A program made the translations under genes and the position numbers. Shown here piece by piece: positions 24,500-32,227 of a DNA stretch of 36,798 nt. The notes under the pieces were generated by a model. It did no database searches. It had not been told where the DNA came from and was given only the letters and a program-made list of their open reading frames with translations. Source of the DNA: Streptomyces apricus (GTDB taxonomy: Bacteria; Actinomycetota; Actinomycetes; Streptomycetales; Streptomycetaceae); NCBI RefSeq assembly GCF_008369065.1, contig NZ_VDFC01000034.1:45841-82638 (forward strand), given 5' to 3'. Each line of letters begins with the position of its first letter. The first letter of the stretch is position 1.

Positions 24500-24516
24500 C
24501 CCTGGTCCTGCCAGGG
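24500..24516. promoter_or_regulatory. Inverted repeat between SDR and XRE genes
   Basis: CCCTGG-N5-CCAGGG, perfect arms, just before the predicted XRE promoter. Candidate site for the XRE regulator itself. Confidence 0.4.
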
Positions 24517-24521
24517 CCCCC

Positions 24522-24548
24522 TTGAGGATGGGTGCGCCGCGTTAGCGT
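24522..24548 (+). promoter_or_regulatory. Promoter of the XRE regulator, probably leaderless
   Basis: -35-like TTGAGG (24522-24527), 15-nt spacer, -10 TAGCGT (24543-24548), then only six nt before ATG 24555. There is no Shine-Dalgarno, so transcription likely starts at or next to the start codon. Confidence 0.45.
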
Positions 24549-24554
24549 GGCGGT

Positions 24555-25427
24555 ATGAAGGATTCGGAATCCGGCAATCGGCTCGGCAGCTACCTTCGCG
24601 CCCGGCGTGAGCTGGTCTCCCCCGCGCAGGCGGGGATCGTGGCGGGTGGCAACCGCCGTGTGCCCGGTCTGCGCCGTGAGGAAGTCGCGCTGCTCGCCGG
24701 GATCAGTCCCGACTACTACCTGCGCCTGGAGCGGGGCCGTGACACGAACCCCTCGCCGCAGGTTCTTGAGTCACTGGCGCGCGTCCTGCAGCTCGACGAC
24801 ATCGAGCGGGCGTATCTGCTCGGTCTCACGGCGACTCGCGTCAGGGCGCCGCGTCGCGCGCGGCCCGAGCGCGTACCGGCGCGGGTGCACGAGCTGCTCG
24901 CCCACCTTCGGATTCCCGCGTTCGTCGAAGGGCGCGCGTTCGACGTCCTGGCCTCCAACCCCATGGCCATCGCGCTCTCCCCCCGCCTGAGTCCCGGCCA
25001 CAACCGGCTTCGCTCGCTTCTTCTCGATCCCGAGGAGCAGGCCTTTCACCAGGACTGGACGAAAGCCACCGCCGATTTCGTCGCCGCCCTGCGCACCACC
25101 ATCGGGGACGACACCGACGATCCCCGGTTCGTCGAGCTCGTCGGAGAACTCGCGCTGTCCAGTCAGCGGTTCCGTACGCTGTGGGCCCGTCACGACGTCC
25201 GCAGGCTCGACGGGGGCACCGCCACCGTCCACCACCCCGTCGTGGGTGAACTGCGCCTGCACCGCGACAAACTCCCCGTCGACGACGTCATCCTCGTCGT
25301 CTACTACCCCGACAAGGACAGCGACAGCGACGAGAAACTGCAGCTCCTCGCCGCACTCTCACAGACTGACGCCATCGGTACAACACCCGACGGACCGGCG
25401 GACGCCCCGCGCCCGAAGACACCCTGA
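24555..25427 (+). CDS. XRE-family regulator with MmyB-like ligand domain
   Basis: 290 residues. N-terminal XRE HTH at about 10-85 (LGSYLRARRELVSPAQAG, VPGLRREEVALLAGISPDYY, LRLERGRDTNPSPQVL), followed by the MmyB-like ligand-binding domain (about 105-275: VHELLAHLRIPAFVEGRAFD, ASNPMAIALSP, FRTLWARHDVRRLDGGTATV, HHPVVGELRLHRDKL). In the family this domain binds fatty-acid-like ligands in at least one structure. Divergent SDR is the likely target. Confidence 0.88.
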   Translation: MKDSESGNRLGSYLRARRELVSPAQAGIVAGGNRRVPGLRREEVALLAGISPDYYLRLERGRDTNPSPQVLESLARVLQLDDIERAYLLGLTATRVRAPRRARPERVPARVHELLAHLRIPAFVEGRAFDVLASNPMAIALSPRLSPGHNRLRSLLLDPEEQAFHQDWTKATADFVAALRTTIGDDTDDPRFVELVGELALSSQRFRTLWARHDVRRLDGGTATVHHPVVGELRLHRDKLPVDDVILVVYYPDKDSDSDEKLQLLAALSQTDAIGTTPDGPADAPRPKTP

Positions 25428-25434
25428 CGAGCAC

Positions 25435-25452
25435 GCGCCGCCCCGGCGGCGC
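25435..25452. terminator. Hairpin after the XRE gene
   Basis: GCGCCGC (25435-25441), CCCG loop, GCGGCGC (25446-25452), directly after the XRE stop and before the convergent methyltransferase gene. No T-run. Confidence 0.45.
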
Positions 25453-25605
25453 AACCGGTAATTCCTCGGCGGTGTCGTCGGTGCCGTCGGAGGCGGCGAT
25501 ACGGAACTACGGCATCCGCAAAGTGTGGGCGGACGGCGATCGGGCAATTCCGGCGAGCCTGCTCGGGCACGGTCGACCGGGTCTGAGCCCCGTCAGACCG
25601 CTCAG

Positions 25606-26388
25606 TCAGGGGATCCTGGCAACTCCGACGTGGAGGCCACTTCGCTCCGGGGTGGGTGCCGGGCCTTCCTGGTACCACTCGGTGGCGTACACCAGTCCGG
25701 GCGCGACGAGTTCGAGACCCTCGAAGAAGGGCTCGACCTCACGGCGCGTACGCAACCGGAGCGGGATGGCACCCCGCTCGTACGCGGCCTCGATCTTTCC
25801 CTTCCACTCCGGATGCTGATCAGTTGTCCCGTGCGACAGAATCAGGAAGCTGCCCGGCGCAAGTGCCTTCACCAGGGTGCTCACGACACCGTACGGGTCC
25901 TCGTCGTCGGGCAGGAAGTGAAGGAGCGCGAGCAGCGAAAGGGCTACGGGGCGTTCGAAGTCGAGGTTTTCGCCGGCGCGTTCCAGCAGGACCACGGGCT
26001 GCCGCACATCCGCATGGAGGAAGTCGGTGCTTCCCTGCGGGGTGCTGGTCAGAAGCGCCTGCGCGTGTGGCAGGACGCTCGGGTCGCTGTCGGCGTAGAC
26101 GATCCGTGCGGCGGGGACGATCGCCTGCGCGATCTGATGCAGGTTGGGCTCGGTAGGTATGCCGGAACCGATGTCGAGGAACTGATCGACACCCTTCTTC
26201 GCCAGCCAGTCGACGGCCCTGCGCATGAACGCCCTGTTCCGGACCGCGTTGCCCCGCGTTTCTGTCGGCAGCACCTCACCGATCTCCCGGTCGACGGGAT
26301 AGTTGTTCTCACCGCCCAGCAGCCAGTCGTACACCCGCGCGGGATGGGGCTTGCTGGTGTCGGCACTCAGATGAACAGCAGGTTCCAT
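25606..26388 (-). CDS. SAM-dependent methyltransferase, PF04672 (former DUF574) family
   Basis: 260 residues. ATG 26388 chosen for the AAGGAG about 9 nt upstream and the family start; the longer frame to 26481 is Arg-rich leader. Seen: the family signature HPARVYDWLLGGENNYPVDR near 15-34, SAM-binding FLDIGSGIPTEPN near 70-83, VYADSDPSVLPHAQALL near 98, and SLLALLHFLPDDEDPY near 150. The family is very abundant in Streptomyces and its substrates are largely unknown. Its predicted promoter abuts operator C. Confidence 0.85.
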   Translation of the reverse strand: MEPAVHLSADTSKPHPARVYDWLLGGENNYPVDREIGEVLPTETRGNAVRNRAFMRRAVDWLAKKGVDQFLDIGSGIPTEPNLHQIAQAIVPAARIVYADSDPSVLPHAQALLTSTPQGSTDFLHADVRQPVVLLERAGENLDFERPVALSLLALLHFLPDDEDPYGVVSTLVKALAPGSFLILSHGTTDQHPEWKGKIEAAYERGAIPLRLRTRREVEPFFEGLELVAPGLVYATEWYQEGPAPTPERSGLHVGVARIP

Positions 26389-26533
26389 TGGTTGGGACTC
26401 CTTGGTATATGAGACCTCGGGCAGCAACAGCCGAAGCCTGAACCGGTTTTTCCGCAGGGCGTCATTACGGACGGAACGCAACAGGTGCGGGGCCTGGCTC
26501 GGGCCCAGAGGTGGGAGAACACTCGGCCTCCTC

Positions 26534-26584
26534 AGCCTAGGTGTCGCGGGACACTTGTCAAGACCGAACGTTCTATCTTATGCT
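26534..26584. promoter_or_regulatory. Dispersed operator C with divergent promoters
   Basis: Operator 26559-26580: half-sites CAAGACCGAAC and GTTCTATCTTA, one base off consensus. Minus strand: -35 TTGACA (26556-26561), 16 nt, -10 TAGGCT (26534-26539), for the methyltransferase. Plus strand: -35 TTGTCA (26555-26560), 18 nt, -10 TATGCT (26579-26584), towards the MFS remnant and FAD oxidase. A single site would block both. Confidence 0.7.
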
Positions 26585-26639
26585 CTGGTGGCACCACGAA
26601 GGCGCTCGGAGTCGGCATGTCGGTGACCAGCCGCACGGA

Positions 26640-26870
26640 GTCACCTGCCGTCCGCGACTGTTGTGTCCAGCGCGCTACCGCAAATCATCAGCGACCTCGA
26701 CGGCCGCCAGAGTGCCTGCACCCGAGTCGCTACCTCGTCGCTCCTCACGGCCACCGCATCGATGCCTCGGTAGGACAAGCTCGTCAACCTCTTCGACAAG
26801 AAATGCCGGTTCAGTCGCTGCCGGTCATCTTCGTCTCGGCTCCCTGGTCGCCCTGCGGCATTCAGAAACC
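26640..26870 (+). pseudogene. MFS (EmrB/QacA-type) transporter remnant
   Basis: Frame reads ATVVSSALPQIISDLDG, then TRVATSSLLTATASMP, an in-frame TAG, and DKLVNLFDKK. After a frame change it reads LPVIFVSAPWSPCGI. This matches the first helices of DHA2 drug exporters ([56 protein letters not shown]). Stop and frameshift make it dead; the remaining 12-14 helices are deleted. It stands exactly where operator C's plus-strand promoter would read. Confidence 0.6.
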
Positions 26871-26938
26871 GTCGGCCCCCGGAACAACTGCCGACGGGAG
26901 TCGATCGCCCAATTCAATCAATACGCGAGGAACTTGCT

Positions 26939-28312
26939 ATGCCATCACCCACCCCCGCACAGATCACCCGCCTCACCAACACACTACGAAAGGCCGTCCA
27001 AGCGGGAGAGGTGCTTACCGCCGGGCCGGTCTACGACGTCGGCCGAAGCATCTGGAACGGTGCCGTTTCCGCCCGCCCCGGGGTGATCGTCCGGTGCGCC
27101 GATCCGGCTGAGGTCCGGACCGCCGTACTGGCCGCGCAGGAGAACGAAGTTCCTCTGACGGTGCGCGGTGGCGGACACGACTGGGCCGGCAGGGCGCTGA
27201 GCGACGGCGGTCTGACCATCGACCTTTCCGGCATGCGCGCGGTCACGGTTGACCCCGTGGCCGAAGTGGCTCACATGTCGGGAGGCGCCACGGCTGCCGA
27301 TCTCGCCGCCGCTGCCCAACCCTTCGGCCTGACCGCCGCAACAGGCTCAGCGGGCGCGGTGGGAATGGTAGGCCTGACCCTCGGGGGCGGCTACGGACCG
27401 CTGAGTGGTCGCTTCGGGCTCGCCCTGGACAATCTGCTGTCCGCGGACGTGGTGCTCGCCGACGGCTCGATCGTCACCGTCGACTCCGCTCGGGAACCGG
27501 ACCTGTTCTGGGCCCTGCGCGGCGGTGGCGGCAACTTCGGTGTCGTCACCTCCATGCGCGTACGCCTGCACCGGGTGTCCACTCTTCTGTCCGGCATGGT
27601 GCTGTTTCCGTGGGAGCAGGTCACGACTGTGCTGACCGGGTTGTCGGACGTTCTGCTCCGGAGCCCGGACGACCTGACTGTGCAGTCCGGCGTCCTGCCA
27701 GGCCCTGATGGCAAGCCGATGGTCTTCCTGTCGCCGACTTGGAGCGGCGATGACGCCACTGCCGGGGAACGCGCCTTGGCGCAGCTCGCCTCGCTCGGAA
27801 CGCCCCTCGTCTCCCAGATCGCTGCCACCACCACCGCTGAAATGCTCGCCGGCGTCGACGCGCTGTTCCCCTTCGGACGGCACGTCGAGATCCGTACACG
27901 CTCGGTGCGCTCCCTCACCTCAGGCGTACGTGACGCGCTGGCCCTCGCCGGCTCCACGCTGACGTCGCCCTACTCAGCCGTATCCGTGCACAGCCTGCAT
28001 GGGGCCGCAGCGCGCGTTCCCGTGGAGGACACGGCGTTCGGCGTCCGCACCCCACATCTCATGATCGAAGTCATCGCTCTCTGGGATCCCACCGACAGCC
28101 GTGCCGCGGAGCACCGGGCCTGGGCCGATAGGGCGAGCAGTGCGTTCGGATCCGATGCGCTACCGGGTGGATACCCCAACCTGCTCGGACCTGACGAGGC
28201 CGCACGGATTGCCCACGCGTACGGTCCGAACACTTCGCGGCTCCTTGCGGTGAAGCGTCGCTTCGATCCGAAGAACGTCTTCAAAGCGATCCCACTGCCG
28301 GACCCGGCGTAG
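26939..28312 (+). CDS. FAD-linked oxidase, PCMH/BBE family
   Basis: 457-residue VAO/PCMH-type flavoenzyme of the berberine-bridge-like group. Seen: FAD domain with VRGGGHDWAGRALSDGGLTI near 75-94, where His80 is the residue usually linked to FAD C8alpha; GMVGLTLGGGYGPLSGRFGL near 140-160, ADVVLADGSIVTVDS, DLFWALRGGGGNFGVVTS; and the C-terminal BBE segment (RLLAVKRRFDPKNVFKA). The second covalent Cys of bicovalent enzymes is not seen, so attachment is probably only through His80. Oxidises alcohol, amine or sugar-type substrates using O2; actual substrate unknown. ATG with GAGGAA upstream. Downstream of operator C and the MFS remnant. Confidence 0.85.
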   Translation: MPSPTPAQITRLTNTLRKAVQAGEVLTAGPVYDVGRSIWNGAVSARPGVIVRCADPAEVRTAVLAAQENEVPLTVRGGGHDWAGRALSDGGLTIDLSGMRAVTVDPVAEVAHMSGGATAADLAAAAQPFGLTAATGSAGAVGMVGLTLGGGYGPLSGRFGLALDNLLSADVVLADGSIVTVDSAREPDLFWALRGGGGNFGVVTSMRVRLHRVSTLLSGMVLFPWEQVTTVLTGLSDVLLRSPDDLTVQSGVLPGPDGKPMVFLSPTWSGDDATAGERALAQLASLGTPLVSQIAATTTAEMLAGVDALFPFGRHVEIRTRSVRSLTSGVRDALALAGSTLTSPYSAVSVHSLHGAAARVPVEDTAFGVRTPHLMIEVIALWDPTDSRAAEHRAWADRASSAFGSDALPGGYPNLLGPDEAARIAHAYGPNTSRLLAVKRRFDPKNVFKAIPLPDPA

Positions 28313-28344
28313 AGAAACCACGCCGCTGGCCTAGAAGTTTCGTG

Positions 28345-28373
28345 ACGGTCCGCCGACGCAGTCGGTGGACCGT
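28345..28373. terminator. Hairpin terminator of the FAD oxidase gene
   Basis: ACGGTCCGCCGAC (28345-28357), GCA loop, GTCGGTGGACCGT (28361-28373): a 13-bp stem with one G-T pair, 32 nt after the stop, followed by TCTCGT. Confidence 0.75.
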
Positions 28374-28747
28374 TCTCGTGCCGTGGATCGATGTCGTGCA
28401 TGCCCAGGACCCGAGTGTCGTATCGGGGTGGTGGATACGTCGTTCCAGGGGCGCGCTGTCCACCGAAGCCGGCGTGGGACCAGGACACGTCCGGGCCGCT
28501 GATGTTGTCGTGTTCTGGGAACAGAACGAGCCCCACGCGTCCTAGGAACTGCGACCTCCGAGCACAGCACCCGCACTCGCACCCAGCCCGCGTCCGACGT
28601 AGGTGGCCATGGCGATTTTCCGATGGGTCAAGCGAGTTACGGCCTTCGTACCGACCGAGTGCGCCTGCGGCGCACCACCGGAGTCGGACGAAGGCCGTTT
28701 CTGTACAAGCAGGTTCGCGGCGCCGCAGCAGCCTCGCCTGATGGTTG
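28374..28747. other. Gap without a recognised gene
   Basis: No supported gene. A 22-codon minus-strand frame (28542-28610, starting MATYVGRGLGASAGAVLGG) is glycine-zipper-like, with no clear ribosome site; it may be chance or the end of a lost gene. Confidence 0.4.
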
Positions 28748-29305
28748 TTACGGCTTGGAGCCGTTCATGATGTTGGCGATCGGTCCGATGAGGAACCACT
28801 TGCCGTCGACGCCCTGACCCTTGATCTCGTTGGGAGCGGTGTCGCCCTTGTAGTAGTACAGCGGGTGGCCGCCGTAGGTGACCTGCTTCGCACCGTCCGT
28901 CCGGGTGATGGTGCCCACGCTGCTCGGCACGGTGTACTTGCCCGTGACCGTCACCGGCTTGGTCGTCGTGAGCGGCGGCCACTCCTTGGCGCACTTGTCA
29001 TAGCAGTTGGACGCCGTCTTCTTGTCCTTGGTGTTCAGGTACAGCGTGCGACCTGCCGGGTCGGTGAGCCAGATGCCCGCGCTGCCCTTCGCGGTCTTCA
29101 AGACCAGCTTCGATCCCGAGGCAGCGGAGTCCGGTGCCGACGAGGCTGCCGTCGAACCTGAGCCGGCCGGCTTCGGCGCCGCTGACGTCGTCGAGCCATC
29201 GGCCGACGAGTCGTCGGAAGAGCTGCTGCATGCCGCCGAGAACGTCGCCAGTGCGGCGAGGGAGAGACCGAGACCAAGCGTTCGCAGTGAAGTCGTGTGG
29301 AGCAT
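28748..29305 (-). CDS. Lipoprotein with PF03640 repeats (COG4315-like)
   Basis: 185 residues. Lipoprotein signal with lipobox SAAC, Cys26, then a long Ser/Ala/Thr linker (27-68) and two copies of the PF03640 unit: [32 protein letters not shown] near 77-112 and [15 protein letters not shown] near 140-155. The [12 protein letters not shown] pattern with two Cys is standard for the family. Function is not established; members occur beside cytochrome and molybdenum-enzyme genes and are suspected to take part in extracytoplasmic redox chemistry. Located downstream of the molybdenum oxidoreductase gene, with its own promoter carrying operator D. Confidence 0.85.
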   Translation of the reverse strand: MLHTTSLRTLGLGLSLAALATFSAACSSSSDDSSADGSTTSAAPKPAGSGSTAASSAPDSAASGSKLVLKTAKGSAGIWLTDPAGRTLYLNTKDKKTASNCYDKCAKEWPPLTTTKPVTVTGKYTVPSSVGTITRTDGAKQVTYGGHPLYYYKGDTAPNEIKGQGVDGKWFLIGPIANIMNGSKP

Positions 29306-29356
29306 GACCGTCCTTACTCATTCATGTACGACGAAACCGACTCGCCGACTTATGTA

Positions 29357-29372
29357 TGTATCGATCGATACA
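29357..29372. promoter_or_regulatory. TGTATCGATCGATACA palindrome in the lipoprotein leader
   Basis: Perfect 16-bp palindrome just after the predicted -10 of the lipoprotein promoter. Its centre is exactly 52 bp from the centre of operator D. The sequence differs from the dispersed family, so it may bind another regulator. Confidence 0.6.
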
Positions 29373-29378
29373 CAGCTG

Positions 29379-29427
29379 AACCTAGTGTGACCCTTTACCC
29401 AGAGTCAAGACCGAACATTCTGTCTTG
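29379..29427 (-). promoter_or_regulatory. Lipoprotein promoter with dispersed operator D
   Basis: -35 TTGACT (29403-29408), 18-nt spacer, -10 TAGGTT (29379-29384) on the minus strand. Operator D, 29406-29427, has half-sites CAAGACCGAAC and ATTCTGTCTTG and overlaps the -35. Confidence 0.7.
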
Positions 29428-29519
29428 CGTATTTCGCTTCCCCAGTGCGGGCGCACCGGGCCGCCGACCGTTCTGGAGCAGCCCTGGACGGCGACGTCAC
29501 ATACCGCCCACGTGTCCGA

Positions 29520-31166
29520 TCAGGAAACCTTTACGGTGATGCTGTGGTAGCCGGTGGAGCCGTTCGGCACGACGTCCTGGACGGTCGAGGTCTGCACAGC
29601 GCCGGTGCCGTCGGTCGCCCGCACCTTGACCCTGTGCGACCCCTTGGCGGCGTCCGCCCACTCGTACGACCACTGCCGCCAGGTGTCCGGCGTGTCCGAC
29701 GACGCCAGCCTCGCCTCCCGCCAAGCCCCGTTGTCGATCTGCACTTCCACCGCCGCGATGCCGCGGTGGGTCGCCCAAGCTGTACCGGCGAGGACCACCC
29801 GGCCAGCCGGTACCGTCGCCCCGCTCTTCGGCACGTCGATCCGGGACGCGGTCTTGACCGGGGCCTGCGGCGAGTAGCCACGCGGCGTCCAGTAGGCGTC
29901 GGAGGCGGCGAAGGTGGTGAGGTTCAGATCCGTCAACCACTTGGTGGCGGATACGTATCCGTACAGACCGGGGATCAGCATCCTGCACGGAAAGCCGTGC
30001 TTGACAGGCAGTGCCTCACCGTTCATCGCGATCGCCAGCATCGCCTGCCTGCCGTCGAGCACCGCTTCGACCGGCGAGCCGATCGTCATCCCGTCGGACG
30101 AGGTGGACAGGATCATGTCCGTCCCGCGACGGACGCCGGCACGGCGCAACAGCGGCGCCAACGGCGTGCCGAGCCAGCGCGCGGTGCCGACGTACGGGCC
30201 GCCCACCTCGTTCGACACGCAGGTCAAGGTCATGTCGTGTTCCTCGAACCTGTAGGAGAGCAGCTCGTCGAAGGTGATCTCGAACGGGCGGTCCACCATG
30301 CCGTGGATCTTCAACTTCCAGTCCTCCGGGTCCACATGAGGGAGCGTGAGCGCCGTGTCGACCCGGTAGAACTGGGAGGTCGGGGTGATGAAAGGCCCGA
30401 GCCCGGCTACGTTCGGGTGCACCGAGGCGGGCAGTTCGGGCAGTGCTTTCGCCGGAGTCGGCAGTACCACCTTCGCGCGCGCATCGGAAACGTTGTAACG
30501 CTTCTTGATCCACGCGTTGCCGCCGTATCCCGCCGCCAGCGCGCCCGCGGCCGTACCCAGCGTGCCGAACAGGAAGCGGCGCCTCTCAGTCAGCCCGGCC
30601 GAGGACTGAGCCCCCTTCAGCGACAAGATCGTCAGCCATCGCAGCACCAACGCCGCGGCGAGTCCGGCGAGCAGCGAGGGGAGCAGCCAACTCGTTTCCG
30701 CAGTCGGCCGCGTGACCGCGACGATCGCACCGACCACGCCGACCACCGCGGTCAGGATGCCCGCAAGCGTCAACCGCGCGCGGGCAAGTACGCCGTCGAC
30801 GGCCGCTGCCAACGCCAGCGTCGTATAGACGCCGATCAGCAGCACAGTCTTGTCGTTGCTGCCGAAGGTGCGAATCGCGTACTGCTCCAGCCATGTGGGC
30901 GTGATGCTGATCGCCCAGTTCCCGGCTGCCGTCACCGGCGCAGACGCTTCCCCCGTAGCCACCGCAATGAGTTCACCCACAGCAAGCCCTGCGCCGCCGG
31001 CCACCAGGCCGACCAGTACCCCACGCGCGATCCGCCCGCTGCGAGAGGTCCAGCGGCTCTTGGCTGAGGTGGCTCCCGCCTCTTGCTGCGCTTCCCCTTC
31101 TTCCGGATCCGGCGCGGACCTGTCGGCCGCCCCGTCTTCCACACCGCCGGGCCTCTGCTCGCTCAT
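29520..31166 (-). CDS. Membrane-anchored molybdopterin oxidoreductase (sulfite-oxidase fold), five TM plus Tat-like motif
   Basis: 548 residues. ATG 31166 overlaps the stop of the upstream gene (ATGA). A charged cytoplasmic N-terminus (1-45) leads to four helices (about 46-70, 85-106, 112-132, 140-162), then LTERRRFLFGTLGTAAGALA (about 176-195), which looks like a twin-arginine motif ahead of a fifth helix. The catalytic domain follows: sulfite-oxidase-like Moco fold with LTCVSNEVGGPYVGTARWLG (the Cys is the usual Mo ligand), GFPCRMLIPGLYGYVSATKW, and a C-terminal dimerisation/Mo-co-dimer domain (RVVLAGTAWATHRGIAAVEV). Known: polytopic actinobacterial Moco enzymes of this layout have been proposed as dual Sec/Tat substrates. 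The catalytic part should be outside. Electron partner may be the downstream lipoprotein or the small upstream membrane protein (inference). Confidence 0.85.
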   Translation of the reverse strand: MSEQRPGGVEDGAADRSAPDPEEGEAQQEAGATSAKSRWTSRSGRIARGVLVGLVAGGAGLAVGELIAVATGEASAPVTAAGNWAISITPTWLEQYAIRTFGSNDKTVLLIGVYTTLALAAAVDGVLARARLTLAGILTAVVGVVGAIVAVTRPTAETSWLLPSLLAGLAAALVLRWLTILSLKGAQSSAGLTERRRFLFGTLGTAAGALAAGYGGNAWIKKRYNVSDARAKVVLPTPAKALPELPASVHPNVAGLGPFITPTSQFYRVDTALTLPHVDPEDWKLKIHGMVDRPFEITFDELLSYRFEEHDMTLTCVSNEVGGPYVGTARWLGTPLAPLLRRAGVRRGTDMILSTSSDGMTIGSPVEAVLDGRQAMLAIAMNGEALPVKHGFPCRMLIPGLYGYVSATKWLTDLNLTTFAASDAYWTPRGYSPQAPVKTASRIDVPKSGATVPAGRVVLAGTAWATHRGIAAVEVQIDNGAWREARLASSDTPDTWRQWSYEWADAAKGSHRVKVRATDGTGAVQTSTVQDVVPNGSTGYHSITVKVS

Positions 31167-31516
31167 GCGTTCTCCGTCAAGGTCGTGACCCGGCCCCGGA
31201 GTACCGGGCCGGCCGATGTGGGGACGGCGAGGCCGACAGCTGCGATGGCACTGATCGCGATGTTCGTGCGCAGACCACGGATCGGCCCGGCGGCACCGGA
31301 CGAGCGGGCGTCCATGACGGCCGCGGCGACGTCGAACAGGGGGTAAATGACGAGCAGGGCGATGCCAAGAGCCCCGAGGTGGGACTTGTCGGCGAACAGC
31401 AGGGCCGCCCAAGCGATGGCGAATGCGAACCGCACGAGGTACAGCCGGCGCAGAGGCGGCGCATGTCTGTTGACGGCCGCTGATGGGGCGGCGGCAGGCG
31501 GGTCAACGGTGGTCAC
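31163..31516 (-). CDS. Small membrane protein, about four TM helices
   Basis: 117 residues, GTG start with GGAAGGA upstream. Hydrophobic segments at about 26-42 (YLVRFAFAIAWAALLFADKS), 47-66 (LGALGIALLVIYPLFDVAAA), 82-105 (LRTNIAISAIAAVGLAVPTS). DUF308-like small actinobacterial membrane protein; no function known. First gene of an operon with the molybdenum oxidoreductase (4-nt overlap), so a possible quinone- or electron-transfer subunit or assembly partner. Preceded by operators E and F. Confidence 0.72.
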   Translation of the reverse strand: MTTVDPPAAAPSAAVNRHAPPLRRLYLVRFAFAIAWAALLFADKSHLGALGIALLVIYPLFDVAAAVMDARSSGAAGPIRGLRTNIAISAIAAVGLAVPTSAGPVLRGRVTTLTENA

Positions 31517-31624
31517 GATGATCCTTCCGTGCTGTGACGACAGGGAAAAGGGGATTCAGCGGGTGATGCGCGCATCGGCTTCCCTGGCGTATGGGCACGT
31601 GCGGAGAGCCGATGAGCATCATGC

Positions 31625-31698
31625 TGAGACTGAACGTTCTATCTTGATCCAGCATCACGACTCCGCCCACACCTGTCAAGACAGATCGTTCTCTCTTG
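31625..31698 (-). promoter_or_regulatory. Promoter of membrane protein/Moco operon with operators E and F
   Basis: F (31677-31698; halves CAAGACAGATC and GTTCTCTCTTG) overlaps -35 TTGACA (31674-31679, minus strand). A weak -10 GATGCT follows after 17 nt. E (31625-31646; halves TGAGACTGAAC and GTTCTATCTTG) lies downstream, at about the transcription start. Centres are 52 bp apart. Confidence 0.65.
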
Positions 31699-31708
31699 CG
31701 TCAACTCG

Positions 31709-32050
31709 TCAGGACACCTGGACCTCGTAGAAGCAGAGATGGTCCTTGATCTCGGCCACCTCGGGCTTGGGGTCGAGGTACGCCCAGGCCAGGTCCGCCG
31801 CGTCCGGCAGCGACCAGTACGAGGCCTCGCCCTTGAAGGGACAGTTCGTGCGGGTCCCTGACGGGGTCAGGAGATCGAGGCGTACGTCCTGGAACGGTAT
31901 GTAGTACGCGACGGGACAGCCCGTCTCGCGCAGCACCAACGCTCGGTCGCTCTCCGCGAGCACCTGCCCGCCCCTCACCGCACGCACTGGTCGGTCGCTC
32001 GGCTCGACGGTGATGCGGCGCCCCTCGCGCCTGGGAAGTCCTTCGGTCAC
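31709..32050 (-). CDS. DUF427-family protein (PF04248)
   Basis: 113-residue single-domain DUF427 protein. Seen: RAVRGGQVLAESDRALVLRE, the GCPVAYYIPFQDV turn, NCPFKGEASYWSL and AWAYLDPKPEVAEIKDHLCF YEV. The family forms a small beta-fold of unknown function and is common next to oxidoreductases. GTG start with GAGGAG upstream. Lies 177 nt downstream of the P450 gene on the same strand and may be co-transcribed. Confidence 0.85.
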   Translation of the reverse strand: MTEGLPRREGRRITVEPSDRPVRAVRGGQVLAESDRALVLRETGCPVAYYIPFQDVRLDLLTPSGTRTNCPFKGEASYWSLPDAADLAWAYLDPKPEVAEIKDHLCFYEVQVS

Positions 32051-32227
32051 GGTCGTTCTCCTCAGTGGTCATTCCTGATGTGGGCAGCGCAATCGGAAGC
32101 CGCGCACCTTCCGCACCTGCGGAAGAACGCGATCGCTTCCCCGAACGCCTGCGATCCCTCCCGGTCGACACCGCACAGGAACCGGCAACTCACGACTCGC
32201 GGTCACGGCTGCCCGGCCCCGCGGGCG

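Noticed and set aside
28542..28610. 22-residue peptide gene
   Set aside because: No Shine-Dalgarno or promoter recognised and no family known; mentioned only as gap content.
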